This document shows positions 39,907 to 47,762 of a stretch of 47,782 bases of DNA, in pieces. The stretch comes from Thiobacillus sp. UBA6205 (GTDB lineage Bacteria; Pseudomonadota; Gammaproteobacteria; Burkholderiales; Thiobacillaceae). The notes below the pieces were generated by a model that saw only the letters and a list, made by a program, of their open reading frames with translations, was not told the origin of the DNA and ran no database searches. Position 1 is the stretch's first letter; each line of letters starts with the position of its first letter. The stretch spans positions 293 through 48,074 of the forward strand of contig DISR01000065.1 of assembly GCA_002421825.1 (NCBI GenBank). The letters are read 5' to 3'. The translations under genes and the position numbers were made by a program.

Positions 39907-41703
39907 ATGCGGCTTGACGCCTCCGCCTGCCCTCTCTGGCTATACAAGCTGCTGCCTTTTCTGCGCTGGTGGCCGCAAGTCAACCGCGACAGCCTGAAGG
40001 CCGATGGCATCGCCGGTTTGTCCGGCGCCATCATCGTGCTGCCGCAGGCCGTGGCCTTCGCCATCATCGCCGGCCTGCCTCCAGAATACGGCCTCTACGC
40101 GGCAATGGTGCCGACCATACTCGCCGCCCTGTTCGGCTCCAGCTGGCATCTGGTGTCCGGCCCCACCACGGCAATTTCCATCGTGGTGTTCGCTTCTGTC
40201 AACCCGCTGGCCGAGCCGGGCAGTCCGGAATTCATCGGCCTCGTGCTCACCCTCACCTTTCTCGCAGGCGTGTTTCAGCTCATCATGGGCCTGGCGCGCA
40301 TGGGCGCGCTGGTCAACTTCATTTCGCACACCGTCATCATCGGTTTTACCGCCGGCGCCGCCATCCTCATCGCCGCCAGCCAGATCAAGAATTTCCTGGG
40401 ACTCGACATCCCGCGCGGCGCGCATTTCCATGAGGTCATCGGCCATGCCGCCGCCCACCTTGCCGACATCAATCCCTACGTGGCGGCAACCGGCCTGGCA
40501 ACGCTGCTATCCGGCATCGCCGCCAGAAAATTCCTGCCCAGGCTGCCGTACATGATCATCGCCATGGTCATTGGCAGCCTGTTCGCGGCCGTGCTGAATC
40601 ATTTCTACGGCGAAGACAGCACCGGCATCCATACCGTCGGCGCGCTGGATGTAGGCCTGCCGCCGCTCTCTGCACCCGACTTCTCGCTCACTGCCCTCAA
40701 GCAGACGCTGTTTCCCGCGCTCATCATCACCATCCTGGCGCTGACCGAAGCCGTGGCCATCGCGCGCTCTGTCGCCATCAAGTCGGGGCAGACCATAGAC
40801 AGCAGCCAGGAATTCGTCGGCCAGGGCCTGGCCAACATTTTCGGCAGTTTCTTCTCCGGCTATGCCAGCAGCGGCTCCTTCAACCGCAGCGGCGTGAACT
40901 ACAGCGCCGGCGCCCGCACCCCGCTTGCCGCAGCCTTTTCGGCCGTGTTTCTGCTCGTCATCGTGCTGCTTGTGGCCCCGCTGGTCGCCTGGCTGCCGGT
41001 GGCCGCCATGGCCGGCATCCTGTTCCAGGTAGCCTGGGGGCTGATCGATTTCCAGCACATCGCCGAGATTCTCAAGCGCCATCGCAAGGAAACCGTGGTG
41101 CTTGCCGTGACCTTCTTCGGCACCCTGGTCGATCTGGAAAAAGGCATTTTCCTCGGCATCATCGTCTCGCTGATTTTCTACCTGTACCGCACCTCGCGAC
41201 CGAGCATCCGTTCCTTGGCGCCGATCGCCGGCGAGAAGTTCAACCCCAACCGGAAATTCATTAACGTCGGGCCGGACGCGCCCGGCTGCCCGCAGATGGA
41301 AATGGTACGCATGGAAGGCTCGATCTTCTTTGGTGCCGTCGAGCACGTGAAGCAGACCCTCAAACAGATCGACGAATACGATCCGGCGAAAAAGCATGTC
41401 ATGGTGTTTTCGCGCGCGGTCAACTTCATCGACCTCGCCGGCGCCGAAATGCTGGCGGCCGAGGCCAGACGCCGGCAGCGGCTTGGCGGCGGGCTTTATC
41501 TGGTCGGGGTGCAGCCTGGATTCTGCAACATGCTGCGCGAGGGCGGTCATGTTGAACATGTGGGGCGCGAAAACATTTTCTCGCACAAGGGTGAGGCCAT
41601 TTCCGCCATTTATCCGAAACTGGACAGCGAGATCTGCCGCAATTGCACTGCGCGCATCTTTACCGAGTGCGATGTCGCGCTGCCAAATGGGGAAAAACGC
41701 TGA
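39907..41703 (+). CDS. SulP-family anion transporter with STAS domain
   Basis: This 598-residue inner-membrane transporter of sulfate, bicarbonate or a related anion has a membrane domain (about 20-430). That domain includes DGIAGLSGAIIVLPQAVAFAIIAGLPPEYGLYAA (TM1-2), SGPTTAISIV and EAVAIARSVAIKSGQTIDSSQEFVGQGLANIFGSFFSGYASSGSF, the family signature region. A cytoplasmic STAS domain (about 450-570) carries NFIDLAGAEMLAAEA. The last 25 residues have CRNCTARIFTEC, three Cys that could bind metal or form disulfides and are not part of the common domain. The stop overlaps the next start (TGATG). The anion carried is not identifiable from sequence. Confidence 0.92.
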   Translation: MRLDASACPLWLYKLLPFLRWWPQVNRDSLKADGIAGLSGAIIVLPQAVAFAIIAGLPPEYGLYAAMVPTILAALFGSSWHLVSGPTTAISIVVFASVNPLAEPGSPEFIGLVLTLTFLAGVFQLIMGLARMGALVNFISHTVIIGFTAGAAILIAASQIKNFLGLDIPRGAHFHEVIGHAAAHLADINPYVAATGLATLLSGIAARKFLPRLPYMIIAMVIGSLFAAVLNHFYGEDSTGIHTVGALDVGLPPLSAPDFSLTALKQTLFPALIITILALTEAVAIARSVAIKSGQTIDSSQEFVGQGLANIFGSFFSGYASSGSFNRSGVNYSAGARTPLAAAFSAVFLLVIVLLVAPLVAWLPVAAMAGILFQVAWGLIDFQHIAEILKRHRKETVVLAVTFFGTLVDLEKGIFLGIIVSLIFYLYRTSRPSIRSLAPIAGEKFNPNRKFINVGPDAPGCPQMEMVRMEGSIFFGAVEHVKQTLKQIDEYDPAKKHVMVFSRAVNFIDLAGAEMLAAEARRRQRLGGGLYLVGVQPGFCNMLREGGHVEHVGRENIFSHKGEAISAIYPKLDSEICRNCTARIFTECDVALPNGEKR

Positions 41704-42239
41704 TGGGCAACCGGCTTAGCAGGATCACCACCCGCACCGGCGATGACGGCAGCACCGGTCTTGCAGACAAGACCCGCGTGCGCAAGGACCACCCGCGCGT
41801 GGAAGCCATGGGCGATGTCGACGAACTCAACAGCCAGCTGGGCCTGCTGCTGACCGAGGCCTTGCCGGACGAGATGCGCGCGTTGCTCACCCAGATCCAG
41901 CACCACCTGTTCGACCTGGGCGGCGAACTGGCCATGCCCGAGTTCTCCGGCATCACCGAAGCCAAACTGATGGTGCTGGACGAAGCGATCGAACGCCACA
42001 ACGCCGGCCTGCCGCCACTGAAGGAATTCGTCCTGCCCGGCGGCAGCCGCGCCGCGGCACTGGCCCATGTCTGCCGCACCGTTTGCCGCAGGGCCGAGCG
42101 CCGGATCGTCACGCTCGTGTTGAACGGGGCGGTCTCCCCCCTGCAGCTTCAATACCTCAACCGCCTGTCCGACCTGCTGTTCGTGCTGGCGCGCGTGCTC
42201 AACCAGGGCAGCGAGCCGGGGCAATGGAAGAAAGGATGA
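41703..42239 (+). CDS. Cob(I)alamin adenosyltransferase, PduO type
   Basis: This 178-residue enzyme transfers the adenosyl group of ATP to cob(I)alamin. PduO-type signatures are TRTGDDGSTGLADKTRVRKDHPRVEAMGDVDELNS (the ATP-binding N terminus) and LPGGSRAAALAHVCRTVCRRAERR. It is a trimeric cytoplasmic helical bundle in known members. Start ATG at 41703 overlaps the sulP stop, so the two are cotranslated, although the pathways are not obviously related. It is followed by the TTTTGCC palindrome. Confidence 0.93.
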   Translation: MGNRLSRITTRTGDDGSTGLADKTRVRKDHPRVEAMGDVDELNSQLGLLLTEALPDEMRALLTQIQHHLFDLGGELAMPEFSGITEAKLMVLDEAIERHNAGLPPLKEFVLPGGSRAAALAHVCRTVCRRAERRIVTLVLNGAVSPLQLQYLNRLSDLLFVLARVLNQGSEPGQWKKG

Positions 42240-42242
42240 GCC

Positions 42243-42346
42243 AAATCAAAAGGCAAAATTCAAAAAGCAAAATTCAAAAATAAAGGCTGATTGCAGCGAA
42301 CGGAGAAAATTTGCCTTTTGCCTTTTGCCTTTTGCCTTTTGCCTTA
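42243..42346. repeat. Intergenic palindrome with five TTTTGCC units
   Basis: The left arm (42243-42285) carries AATCAAAAGGCAAAATTC and AAAAAGCAAAATTC. The right arm is a pure tandem array of TTTTGCC (5 units, 42310-42343). It lies between convergent genes and abuts the DUF4202 stop codon. A second copy with eight units is at the end of the window. Confidence 0.92.
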
Positions 42347-42949
42347 ATCCTTTATCGACTTCAGGATCAGCTGCACCAGCGCTTCGGGCAGCTTGATCTT
42401 GCCGGCGAGCGCGAACTCGTGCGCCTCCTTCGACATCTTCTGCCAGGTCTTGCGAATGATGCCGATCCACTTCTCCTCGTCGTAGTCGGGGTGCTGGCCG
42501 GCGAAGCCCAGCATGTAGTGCTCGATGAAGACCAGATCGACCACGTCCTCCAGCAGTTGCGTCTCCTGATTGACCTTGATGCCCCTTTTGCCGACCGCCG
42601 CCTGCACGCGCGCGATCATCTCGTCGCCGTAGCCGGCTTCTTTCATGAGGCGCCCTGCGGTTTCAGCGTGGTACTTGTAAAGGCCCGTTCGCCACAGCAG
42701 ATAGCCGTTACGGTCCATGGGATAGTTGCTGCGCGGCACCTTCCAGCGCTCGATGTGCTGTGCGCGCACCGCCAGCCTCACTGCTTCTGGCGCATCCGGC
42801 GCGAAACGGTCGAGCATTTCGCTCATGCGCCGGGCGTAGAGCAGTTCCTTTGGATGTTCCTTGCCGTCGACGATCTCCTTGTTGGGGTCGGCGGCGTTGG
42901 CGGCGTCGAAAAGCGCGATGGCACGCTCGAATCTCTGGCTGTCAGTCAT
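42344..42949 (-). CDS. DUF4202 family protein
   Basis: This 201-residue conserved protein belongs to a family of unknown function. Features are KEHPKELLYARRMSEML, then AVRAQHIERWKVPRSNYPMDRNGYLLWRTGLYKYHA, with several conserved His (QHIERW, YHAE) that could bind metal as in HD-type folds. A further conserved part is LLEDVVDLVFIEHYMLGFA. It has no membrane segment or signal. It ends within the TTTTGCC repeat and lies 70 bp downstream of proB on the same strand. Confidence 0.85.
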   Translation of the reverse strand: MTDSQRFERAIALFDAANAADPNKEIVDGKEHPKELLYARRMSEMLDRFAPDAPEAVRLAVRAQHIERWKVPRSNYPMDRNGYLLWRTGLYKYHAETAGRLMKEAGYGDEMIARVQAAVGKRGIKVNQETQLLEDVVDLVFIEHYMLGFAGQHPDYDEEKWIGIIRKTWQKMSKEAHEFALAGKIKLPEALVQLILKSIKD

Positions 42950-43020
42950 GTAGTGGCCTCATCGGTGAAAACGCTTCCGGTTCGATATTGGGCTGGCTCG
43001 CAGGAAAGCAAGTGGACTGG

Positions 43021-44151
43021 CTAGAGCCTCACAAGATTGTCGCGATGGATCAGCTCCGGCTCGTCCACATAGCCCAGCAGCGACTCGATTTCGGAGCTGG
43101 GCCGGCCGGCGATGCGGCGCGCTTCGGCCGCGCTGTAGTTGGCCAGTCCGCGCGCGACCTCATGTCCGTGCTCGTCCACGCAGGCGATGACCTCACCGCG
43201 CTCGAAATCGCCCTGCACCAGCCTGACTCCAACCGGCAGCAGGCTTTTGCCGCCGGCCGCCAGCGCCCTGGCCGCGCCGTCGTCGAGCACCAGGCGTCCG
43301 CGCATCTGCAGATGATCCGCCATCCATTGCTTGCGCGCGGCGAGCGTGGCCTTCTCGGCAATCAGCTGGGTGCCGATGAGCTCGCCCTGTGCCAGCCTGA
43401 GCAGCACATTCGGCTCGCGCCCCGACGCAATCAGGGTATGCGCTCCGCTCCTCGCAGCCCGCCTGGCCGCAAGGACCTTGGTCAGCATGCCGCCAGTGCC
43501 GACGCTGGATCCGGCACCGCCCGCCATGCGTTCCAGTTCCGGGTCGCCGGCGCGCGCTTCATGCACGAATTGCGCATCGGGATTGTTTCTCGGGTCGGCC
43601 GTGTAAAGCCCCTGCTGGTCTGTAAGGATCACCAGGCAGTCGGCTTCGATGAGGTTGGTGACCAGCGCGCCCAGGGTGTCGTTGTCGCCGAGCTTGATCT
43701 CGTCGGTGGAAACGGTGTCGTTTTCGTTGATCACGGGCACCACGCGCAGGCCCAGCAGGCTGAGCAGCGTCGTGCGCGCGTTGAGGTAGCGGGTGCGGTC
43801 GGCGAGGTCTTCGTGCGTGAGCAGCACTTGCGCCGCGTGCAGCTTGTGCTGGCGGAAAACGCTTTCGTAGGCCTGCACCAGTCCCATCTGGCCGACGGCG
43901 GCCGCGGCCTGCAATTCATGCAGCGCCTTGGGACGCTTGCTCCAGCCCAGGCGCTGCAAGCCCTCGGCAATGGCACCGCTGGAAACCAGCACGACCTGGC
44001 GCCCGCCTTCGACAAGCTGCGCGATCTGATCTGCCCAGCGCCCCAGCGCCGCATGATCCAGGCCCTTGCCCTCGTTGGTGACCAGGCTGCTGCCGACCTT
44101 GACGACGATGCGCCTGGCAGAGGCCAGCGCGGATACGCCCGCTTGCATCAA
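43021..44151 (-). CDS. proB: Glutamate 5-kinase
   Basis: This 376-residue enzyme phosphorylates glutamate in the first step of proline synthesis. The amino-acid-kinase domain (about 10-265) shows RIVVKVGSSLVTNEGKGLD, VLVSSGAIAEGLQRLG, VPVINENDTVSTDEIKLGDND and GTGGMLTKVLAARRAARSG. A C-terminal PUA domain (about 280-370) starts at RGRLVLDDGAARAL. The start overlaps the stop of the CNP1-like gene (ATGA), so it is the second gene of that pair. Feedback by proline is known for the family. No operator was seen. Confidence 0.96.
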   Translation of the reverse strand: MMQAGVSALASARRIVVKVGSSLVTNEGKGLDHAALGRWADQIAQLVEGGRQVVLVSSGAIAEGLQRLGWSKRPKALHELQAAAAVGQMGLVQAYESVFRQHKLHAAQVLLTHEDLADRTRYLNARTTLLSLLGLRVVPVINENDTVSTDEIKLGDNDTLGALVTNLIEADCLVILTDQQGLYTADPRNNPDAQFVHEARAGDPELERMAGGAGSSVGTGGMLTKVLAARRAARSGAHTLIASGREPNVLLRLAQGELIGTQLIAEKATLAARKQWMADHLQMRGRLVLDDGAARALAAGGKSLLPVGVRLVQGDFERGEVIACVDEHGHEVARGLANYSAAEARRIAGRPSSEIESLLGYVDEPELIHRDNLVRL

Positions 44152-44675
44152 TAATGTTCCTTGCCGGGTTGCTTGAGCTTGCGCATGGCCTCCTCGGCAC
44201 TGCGCACGGGAATGCCGACATTGCAGAAAATATCTTCATAAAGCGGCTTGTGGTAGGAAAGCAGCGTACGCAGCTTGACTCCCTCCCATGCGGCGCGTTT
44301 GTTCTCGGCCCATTTGCCGTCTGTTTGCCCGAAGGCATAGATCTTGCGCTCCATGGTTTCGCAGCGCATGCCCTCGTAGTTGATGGTGCGCGCGCCGCGC
44401 GGGCTCTCGATCACCACGGTATAGCGCACCACGTCATCCTTGCCGACGGTTATGGACGCCGCATCAATCATGAACTTGTTGCCGGTTGCCGAGGACACGT
44501 CGAAAGGCACGAGATTCCCATCCTTGGGATAGGCCGGAAGCGTGACTGCAATTTCCTCCCAAGGTGTCGTATCCTCGACATAATTCTCGTTGATTTGCAT
44601 ATCGTAGTTAGGAATGAAACTGCCCAGGCAGACAGCAGGCAGGGCGAGGAAAGCAATGGCCAGGAGTGTTTTCAT
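44148..44675 (-). CDS. CNP1-like exported protein
   Basis: This 175-residue protein has a signal peptide (MKTLLAIAFLALPAVCLG). The mature part contains PWEEIAVTLPAYPKDGNLVPFDVSSATGNKFMIDAASITVGKDDVVRYTVVIESPRGARTINYEGMRCET and a WAENKRAAWEGVK segment, diagnostic of the CNP1-like family of Beta- and Gammaproteobacteria. Function is unknown. It is expected to be periplasmic or lipid-associated. Two in-frame ATGs (44675 and 44684) are possible. The inner one gives the standard signal peptide. It is translationally coupled to proB. Confidence 0.85.
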   Translation of the reverse strand: MKTLLAIAFLALPAVCLGSFIPNYDMQINENYVEDTTPWEEIAVTLPAYPKDGNLVPFDVSSATGNKFMIDAASITVGKDDVVRYTVVIESPRGARTINYEGMRCETMERKIYAFGQTDGKWAENKRAAWEGVKLRTLLSYHKPLYEDIFCNVGIPVRSAEEAMRKLKQPGKEHY

Positions 44676-44763
44676 GCCGCCCATTTTAACCCGCCGGCCG
44701 GCGCGTTGTAGCCGGCAATGTGCGTTTGGCCGTGTTTCCCGATGTCCTGGGCAATTGAGGAAA

Positions 44764-44880
44764 ATGCCAATGAACAGCGCCCTTGTTCCCCATTTTTTCG
44801 CGACGGCCAATTTCACGGCCTTCGCCGCCGGCAGGGCCGCCCCCAAAGCCGTCGAAGAACGACCGGAATTCGCCGAGTGA
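44764..44880 (+). CDS. Small ORF translationally coupled to rlmM
   Basis: This possible 38-residue protein reads MPMNSALVPHFF at the start and ends APKAVEERPEFAE. Its TGA overlaps the GTG start of rlmM (GTGA). TTGAGGAAA directly upstream is a good RBS, placed best for the second Met at 44770. I do not recognise the peptide. It could be a leader peptide setting rlmM translation, a small protein, or chance. Confidence 0.5.
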   Translation: MPMNSALVPHFFATANFTAFAAGRAAPKAVEERPEFAE

Positions 44881-45950
44881 GCCCCCTGGCCTTGTCCGGC
44901 CTGCTGCTGTATTGCCGCGCCGGCTTCGAGAAAGCATGCGCACAGGATGTTGTCCTGGCGGCGGAAAGCCACGGCGTGACAGGCTGGTGCAGGGCGGTGC
45001 CGGATTCCGCCTGGGTGCTGTTCCAGCCCGCGGAAGCCGGAGGCCTCGCCCTGCTGCGCAAGAAACTCGAATTCGACGGCCTTGGCTTCGCGCGGCAGAT
45101 GGTTTACGTCACCCCGGTCTTGAAGCTTTCGCCGGAAAACCGACTGCCGCCGCTGGTGGACACCGCCAAGGCCCTGCCCGGCCCCTATTCCGCCCTTTGG
45201 CTGGAAACCGCCGATACCAACGAAGCCAAGGAACTCTCGGGCTTTTGCCGCAAGTTCGAACCACACCTGAAAAAGGCGCTGGACAAGGAAAACCTGTTCA
45301 AGACCAACAGCCCGCCCCTGCCCAGACTGCACGTCTTCTTTACGGACTCCACTACTGCCTACGCGGGCATCAGCCAGCCCGGCAATTCGAGCAACTGGCC
45401 GATGGGCATTCCGCGCCTGAAAATGCCCAGGGAAGCGCCTTCCCGCTCTACCCTCAAGCTCGCCGAAGCCCTGCTGGAAATGCTGTCCGAACAGGAGCGT
45501 GCCCGGTTCAGGCCGGGGCGGCGCGCGGTCGACCTGGGCGCCGCCCCCGGCGGCTGGACCTGGCAGCTCGTCAACCGCGGCATGAAGGTCACCGCCGTCG
45601 ATAACGGCCCCATGGACCAGGCCTTGATGGAAAGCGGCCTGGTCGAGCATCTGCGGGCGGACGGCTTTACCTTCCGACCGCGCCATCCGGTGGACTGGCT
45701 GGTGTGCGACATGGTGGAGAAGCCCGCCCGGGTGGTCGACCTGGTTGCGCGCTGGTTCGAACGCGGCGATTGCCGGGGCGCGATTTTCAACCTCAAGCTG
45801 CCCATGAAGCGCCGCTTCGAGGAGGTCCAACTGGCCCGCGAGGTTTTGCAGGCAAGGCTGGCCCGCCTGGAAGGGGCCTGGCGTATAGCCGTCCGCCAGT
45901 TGTACCACGACCGGGAGGAAGTCACCTTCGCGGTGTTGCCCGTCGCTTGA
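44877..45950 (+). CDS. rlmM: 23S rRNA 2'-O-ribose C2498 methyltransferase RlmM
   Basis: This 357-residue SAM-dependent methyltransferase acts on 23S rRNA. The N-terminal THUMP-like part (about 1-150) includes LLLYCRAGFEKACAQDV and ETADTNEAKELSGFCRKF. The Rossmann methyltransferase domain has GIPRLKMPREAPSRSTLKL, DLGAAPGGWTWQLV (SAM loop), VDNGPMDQALM, CDMVEKPARV and IFNLKLPMKRRFEE, supplying the Lys/Asp catalytic residues. GTG at 44877 was chosen because it gives the homologous N terminus and overlaps a small upstream ORF. Confidence 0.94.
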   Translation: MSPLALSGLLLYCRAGFEKACAQDVVLAAESHGVTGWCRAVPDSAWVLFQPAEAGGLALLRKKLEFDGLGFARQMVYVTPVLKLSPENRLPPLVDTAKALPGPYSALWLETADTNEAKELSGFCRKFEPHLKKALDKENLFKTNSPPLPRLHVFFTDSTTAYAGISQPGNSSNWPMGIPRLKMPREAPSRSTLKLAEALLEMLSEQERARFRPGRRAVDLGAAPGGWTWQLVNRGMKVTAVDNGPMDQALMESGLVEHLRADGFTFRPRHPVDWLVCDMVEKPARVVDLVARWFERGDCRGAIFNLKLPMKRRFEEVQLAREVLQARLARLEGAWRIAVRQLYHDREEVTFAVLPVA

Positions 45951-46010
45951 AGGGGCGCTGTTGCCGGAATGCAACAATGTTTGCGGATATTTTTAAATTA
46001 TTTCCAGCTA

Positions 46011-46076
46011 CTGGTTTTATTAGTTGGATTTGCTAAAATTTTGCCGGTCGGTTGGATCTAGAAATCCCTGACCGAT
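46011..46076 (+). promoter_or_regulatory. Promoter and leader hairpin of the small lipoprotein gene
   Basis: In the AT-rich gap 45951-46113 an extended -10, TGCTAAAAT (46031-46039), is preceded 17 bp earlier by a weak CTGGTT. The leader can fold as CGGTC...GACCG with an inner GGAT/ATCC pair (about 46043-46074). AAGGGAAG before the ATG at 46114 is the RBS. Confidence 0.6.
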
Positions 46077-46113
46077 TCGGGATATCCACATACTTTTGTT
46101 TAAGGGAAGATAA

Positions 46114-46353
46114 ATGAAATACTCCGTTCTGCTGGCCGCTCTGCTGGCCGTTTCCTTGACCGCTTGCGGCCAAAAAGAAGAAGCCGCCGCCCCTGAGGCT
46201 GCTGCTCCCGCCCCTGAGGCTGCTGCTCCCGCTCCTGAGGCTGCTGCCGACGCCGCCGCCACTGAAGCTGCCGCCCCCGCCGAAGGCGCTGCTGCTGATG
46301 CCGCCGCTCCTGCTGCTGCTGACGCCGCTGCTCCTGCTGAAGCTGCCAAGTAA
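46114..46353 (+). CDS. Small Ala/Pro/Glu-rich lipoprotein
   Basis: This 79-residue protein has a lipoprotein signal MKYSVLLAALLAVSLTAC (lipobox LTAC, Cys18). After GQKEE the rest is almost only Ala, Pro, Glu and Asp in loose repeats of 'EAAAPAP' type, hence unstructured and acidic. The DNA is correspondingly repetitive (GCTGCTCCCGC/CCTGAGGCT units). Similar short lipoproteins are frequent and often abundant in this group of bacteria; their role is unknown. The strong promoter and RBS, and the efficient terminator, suggest high expression. Confidence 0.85.
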   Translation: MKYSVLLAALLAVSLTACGQKEEAAAPEAAAPAPEAAAPAPEAAADAAATEAAAPAEGAAADAAAPAAADAAAPAEAAK

Positions 46354-46371
46354 TTCCCGGCACCCAGCATG

Positions 46372-46401
46372 AAAAAGCCGGTCGCAAGACCGGCTTTTTT
46401 T
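46372..46401. terminator. Bidirectional terminator, first copy
   Basis: GCCGGTC-GCAA-GACCGGC (46377-46394) is preceded by AAAAA and followed by TTTTTTT. It ends the lipoprotein transcript and, on the other strand, the aminotransferase transcript. Confidence 0.93.
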
Positions 46402-46413
46402 ATTGACCTTGGC

Positions 46414-46436
46414 GCCGGTCGCAAGACCGGCTTTTT
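46414..46436. terminator. Duplicate terminator hairpin
   Basis: The same 18-bp hairpin GCCGGTC-GCAA-GACCGGC (46414-46431) occurs again, followed by TTTTT, 19 bp after the first copy. It touches the aminotransferase stop codon. Confidence 0.88.
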
Positions 46437-47602
46437 CATGCCTGTGACCCGGACACGAAGTTCCGGATCCGAGCAACCGCTTCCTGCAAAACCGGCAAGG
46501 GCCGGGTGTAGGCAAAGCGCACATACCGTTCCGGCGCCGTCTCGCCAAAATCCTCCCCTGGCGTAATGGCCACCCCGACCTCGTCCAGCATCTGCTCACA
46601 AAAAACAAAGCTGTCTGCGGCAAATCGGCTGGCATCCGCGTAAAGATAAAACGCGCCCTGCGGCGTCACCGGCAGGCTGAAGCCAAGCTCGCGCAAGGCT
46701 GGCAGCAGAAAATCGCGCCGCGCCTTCATTTCCAGCCGCCGCGCTTCCAGGATGCTGTGCGTCTCTTGCGAGAAGGCCGCGAGCGCTGCGAATTGCGCCG
46801 GAGTCGGCGGCGCCAGGAAGAGATTCTGCGCCAGCCGCTCGATGCCTTCCATCAAGCCCACTGGCGCCGCCAGCCAACCCAGACGCCAGCCGGTCATGTG
46901 GAAGTGCTTGGAAAAGCTGTTGACGACGACGACATCGTCCGCATGTGCCAGTGCCGTTTGCGGCGAACCTTCGTAAACCAGGCCGTGGTAAATCTCGTCG
47001 ACGATCAAGGTCGCGCAGCGTGCCGAACACAGCGCAGCAATATCGCGGACATCCTCATCGCGCGCGAGCGTGCCGGTGGGATTGGAAGGCGAAGCGATCA
47101 GCACTGCCTTCGTTTTTTCCGTCCAGTACCGCTCCACCAACGGCGGCGTCAACTGGAAGGCACTTTCCGCGCCCACCGGGACGCGTACCGGCACCGCGTC
47201 GATGAAGCTGGCGAAATGCCGGTTGCAGGGGTAACCCGGGTCGGCCATGAGGATTTCGTCGCCCGCATCGAGCAACACGCCCAGCGCCAGCAGCAGCGCA
47301 CCCGAGGCGCCGGGCGTCACCGCGATGCGCGCTGCAGGCAGTTCGACGCCATACCTCGTGCGGTAGAAGGCTGCGATCTCTTCGCGCAGTTCGGGCAGGC
47401 CGAGCGCCGGCGTGTAATGCACGTCGCCGCCCCGGATGGCCTGCATGGCAGCCTTCAGGATGGGCTCGGGGGTGGAGAAGTCAGGCTCGCCGACTTCCAG
47501 ATGGATGATGTCGCGGCCCTGCGCTTCCAGCGCCTTGGCCCGCGCCAGAATGTCCATGACATGGAAAGGCGCGATACCTTGCGCGCGGCGGGAGCTGTTC
47601 AT
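46436..47602 (-). CDS. Class I/II pyridoxal-phosphate aminotransferase
   Basis: This 388-residue fold-type I aminotransferase has an N-terminal substrate-gating region HLEVGEPDFSTPEPI. It also has the PLP phosphate motif GASGALLLALG, SPSNPTGT (carboxylate contact), DEIYHGLVY and the catalytic Lys in NSFSKHFHMTGWRLGW. C-terminal Arg YVRFAYTR binds the alpha-carboxylate. It resembles aspartate/alanine-type enzymes of subgroup I-gamma, but exact substrates cannot be read. The RBS is weak. It is transcribed towards the duplicated terminators, convergent with the lipoprotein gene. Confidence 0.92.
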   Translation of the reverse strand: MNSSRRAQGIAPFHVMDILARAKALEAQGRDIIHLEVGEPDFSTPEPILKAAMQAIRGGDVHYTPALGLPELREEIAAFYRTRYGVELPAARIAVTPGASGALLLALGVLLDAGDEILMADPGYPCNRHFASFIDAVPVRVPVGAESAFQLTPPLVERYWTEKTKAVLIASPSNPTGTLARDEDVRDIAALCSARCATLIVDEIYHGLVYEGSPQTALAHADDVVVVNSFSKHFHMTGWRLGWLAAPVGLMEGIERLAQNLFLAPPTPAQFAALAAFSQETHSILEARRLEMKARRDFLLPALRELGFSLPVTPQGAFYLYADASRFAADSFVFCEQMLDEVGVAITPGEDFGETAPERYVRFAYTRPLPVLQEAVARIRNFVSGSQA

Positions 47603-47641
47603 TTATCCTGAAAACCGTATTTGAACCAAGGGGAAAAGCAA

Positions 47642-47762
47642 ATCAAAAGGCAAAAATCAAAAAGCAAAAATCAAAAATGAAAACCGAGGGCAGGCAGATT
47701 GTTTGCCTTTTGCCTTTTGCCTTTTGCCTTTTGCCTTTTGCCTTTTGCCTTTTGCCTTTTGA
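47642..47762. repeat. Intergenic palindrome with eight TTTTGCC units
   Basis: The left arm (47642-47680) is AATCAAAAGGCAAAAATC and AAAAAGCAAAAATC, nearly identical to the left arm at 42243. The right arm is eight TTTTGCC units (47702-47756), the first lacking one T. It lies upstream of the aminotransferase gene at the window edge. Confidence 0.92.

Noticed and set aside
39605..39997. Cys-rich 130-codon frame before sulP
   Set aside because: It spans a strong extended -10 promoter and the start of sulP in another frame, and shows no domain.
42310..42343. TTTTGCC array considered as a CRISPR or telomere-like array
   Set aside because: The units are only 7 bp and contiguous, with no spacers and no cas genes. 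It is a simple tandem repeat in a palindrome arm.
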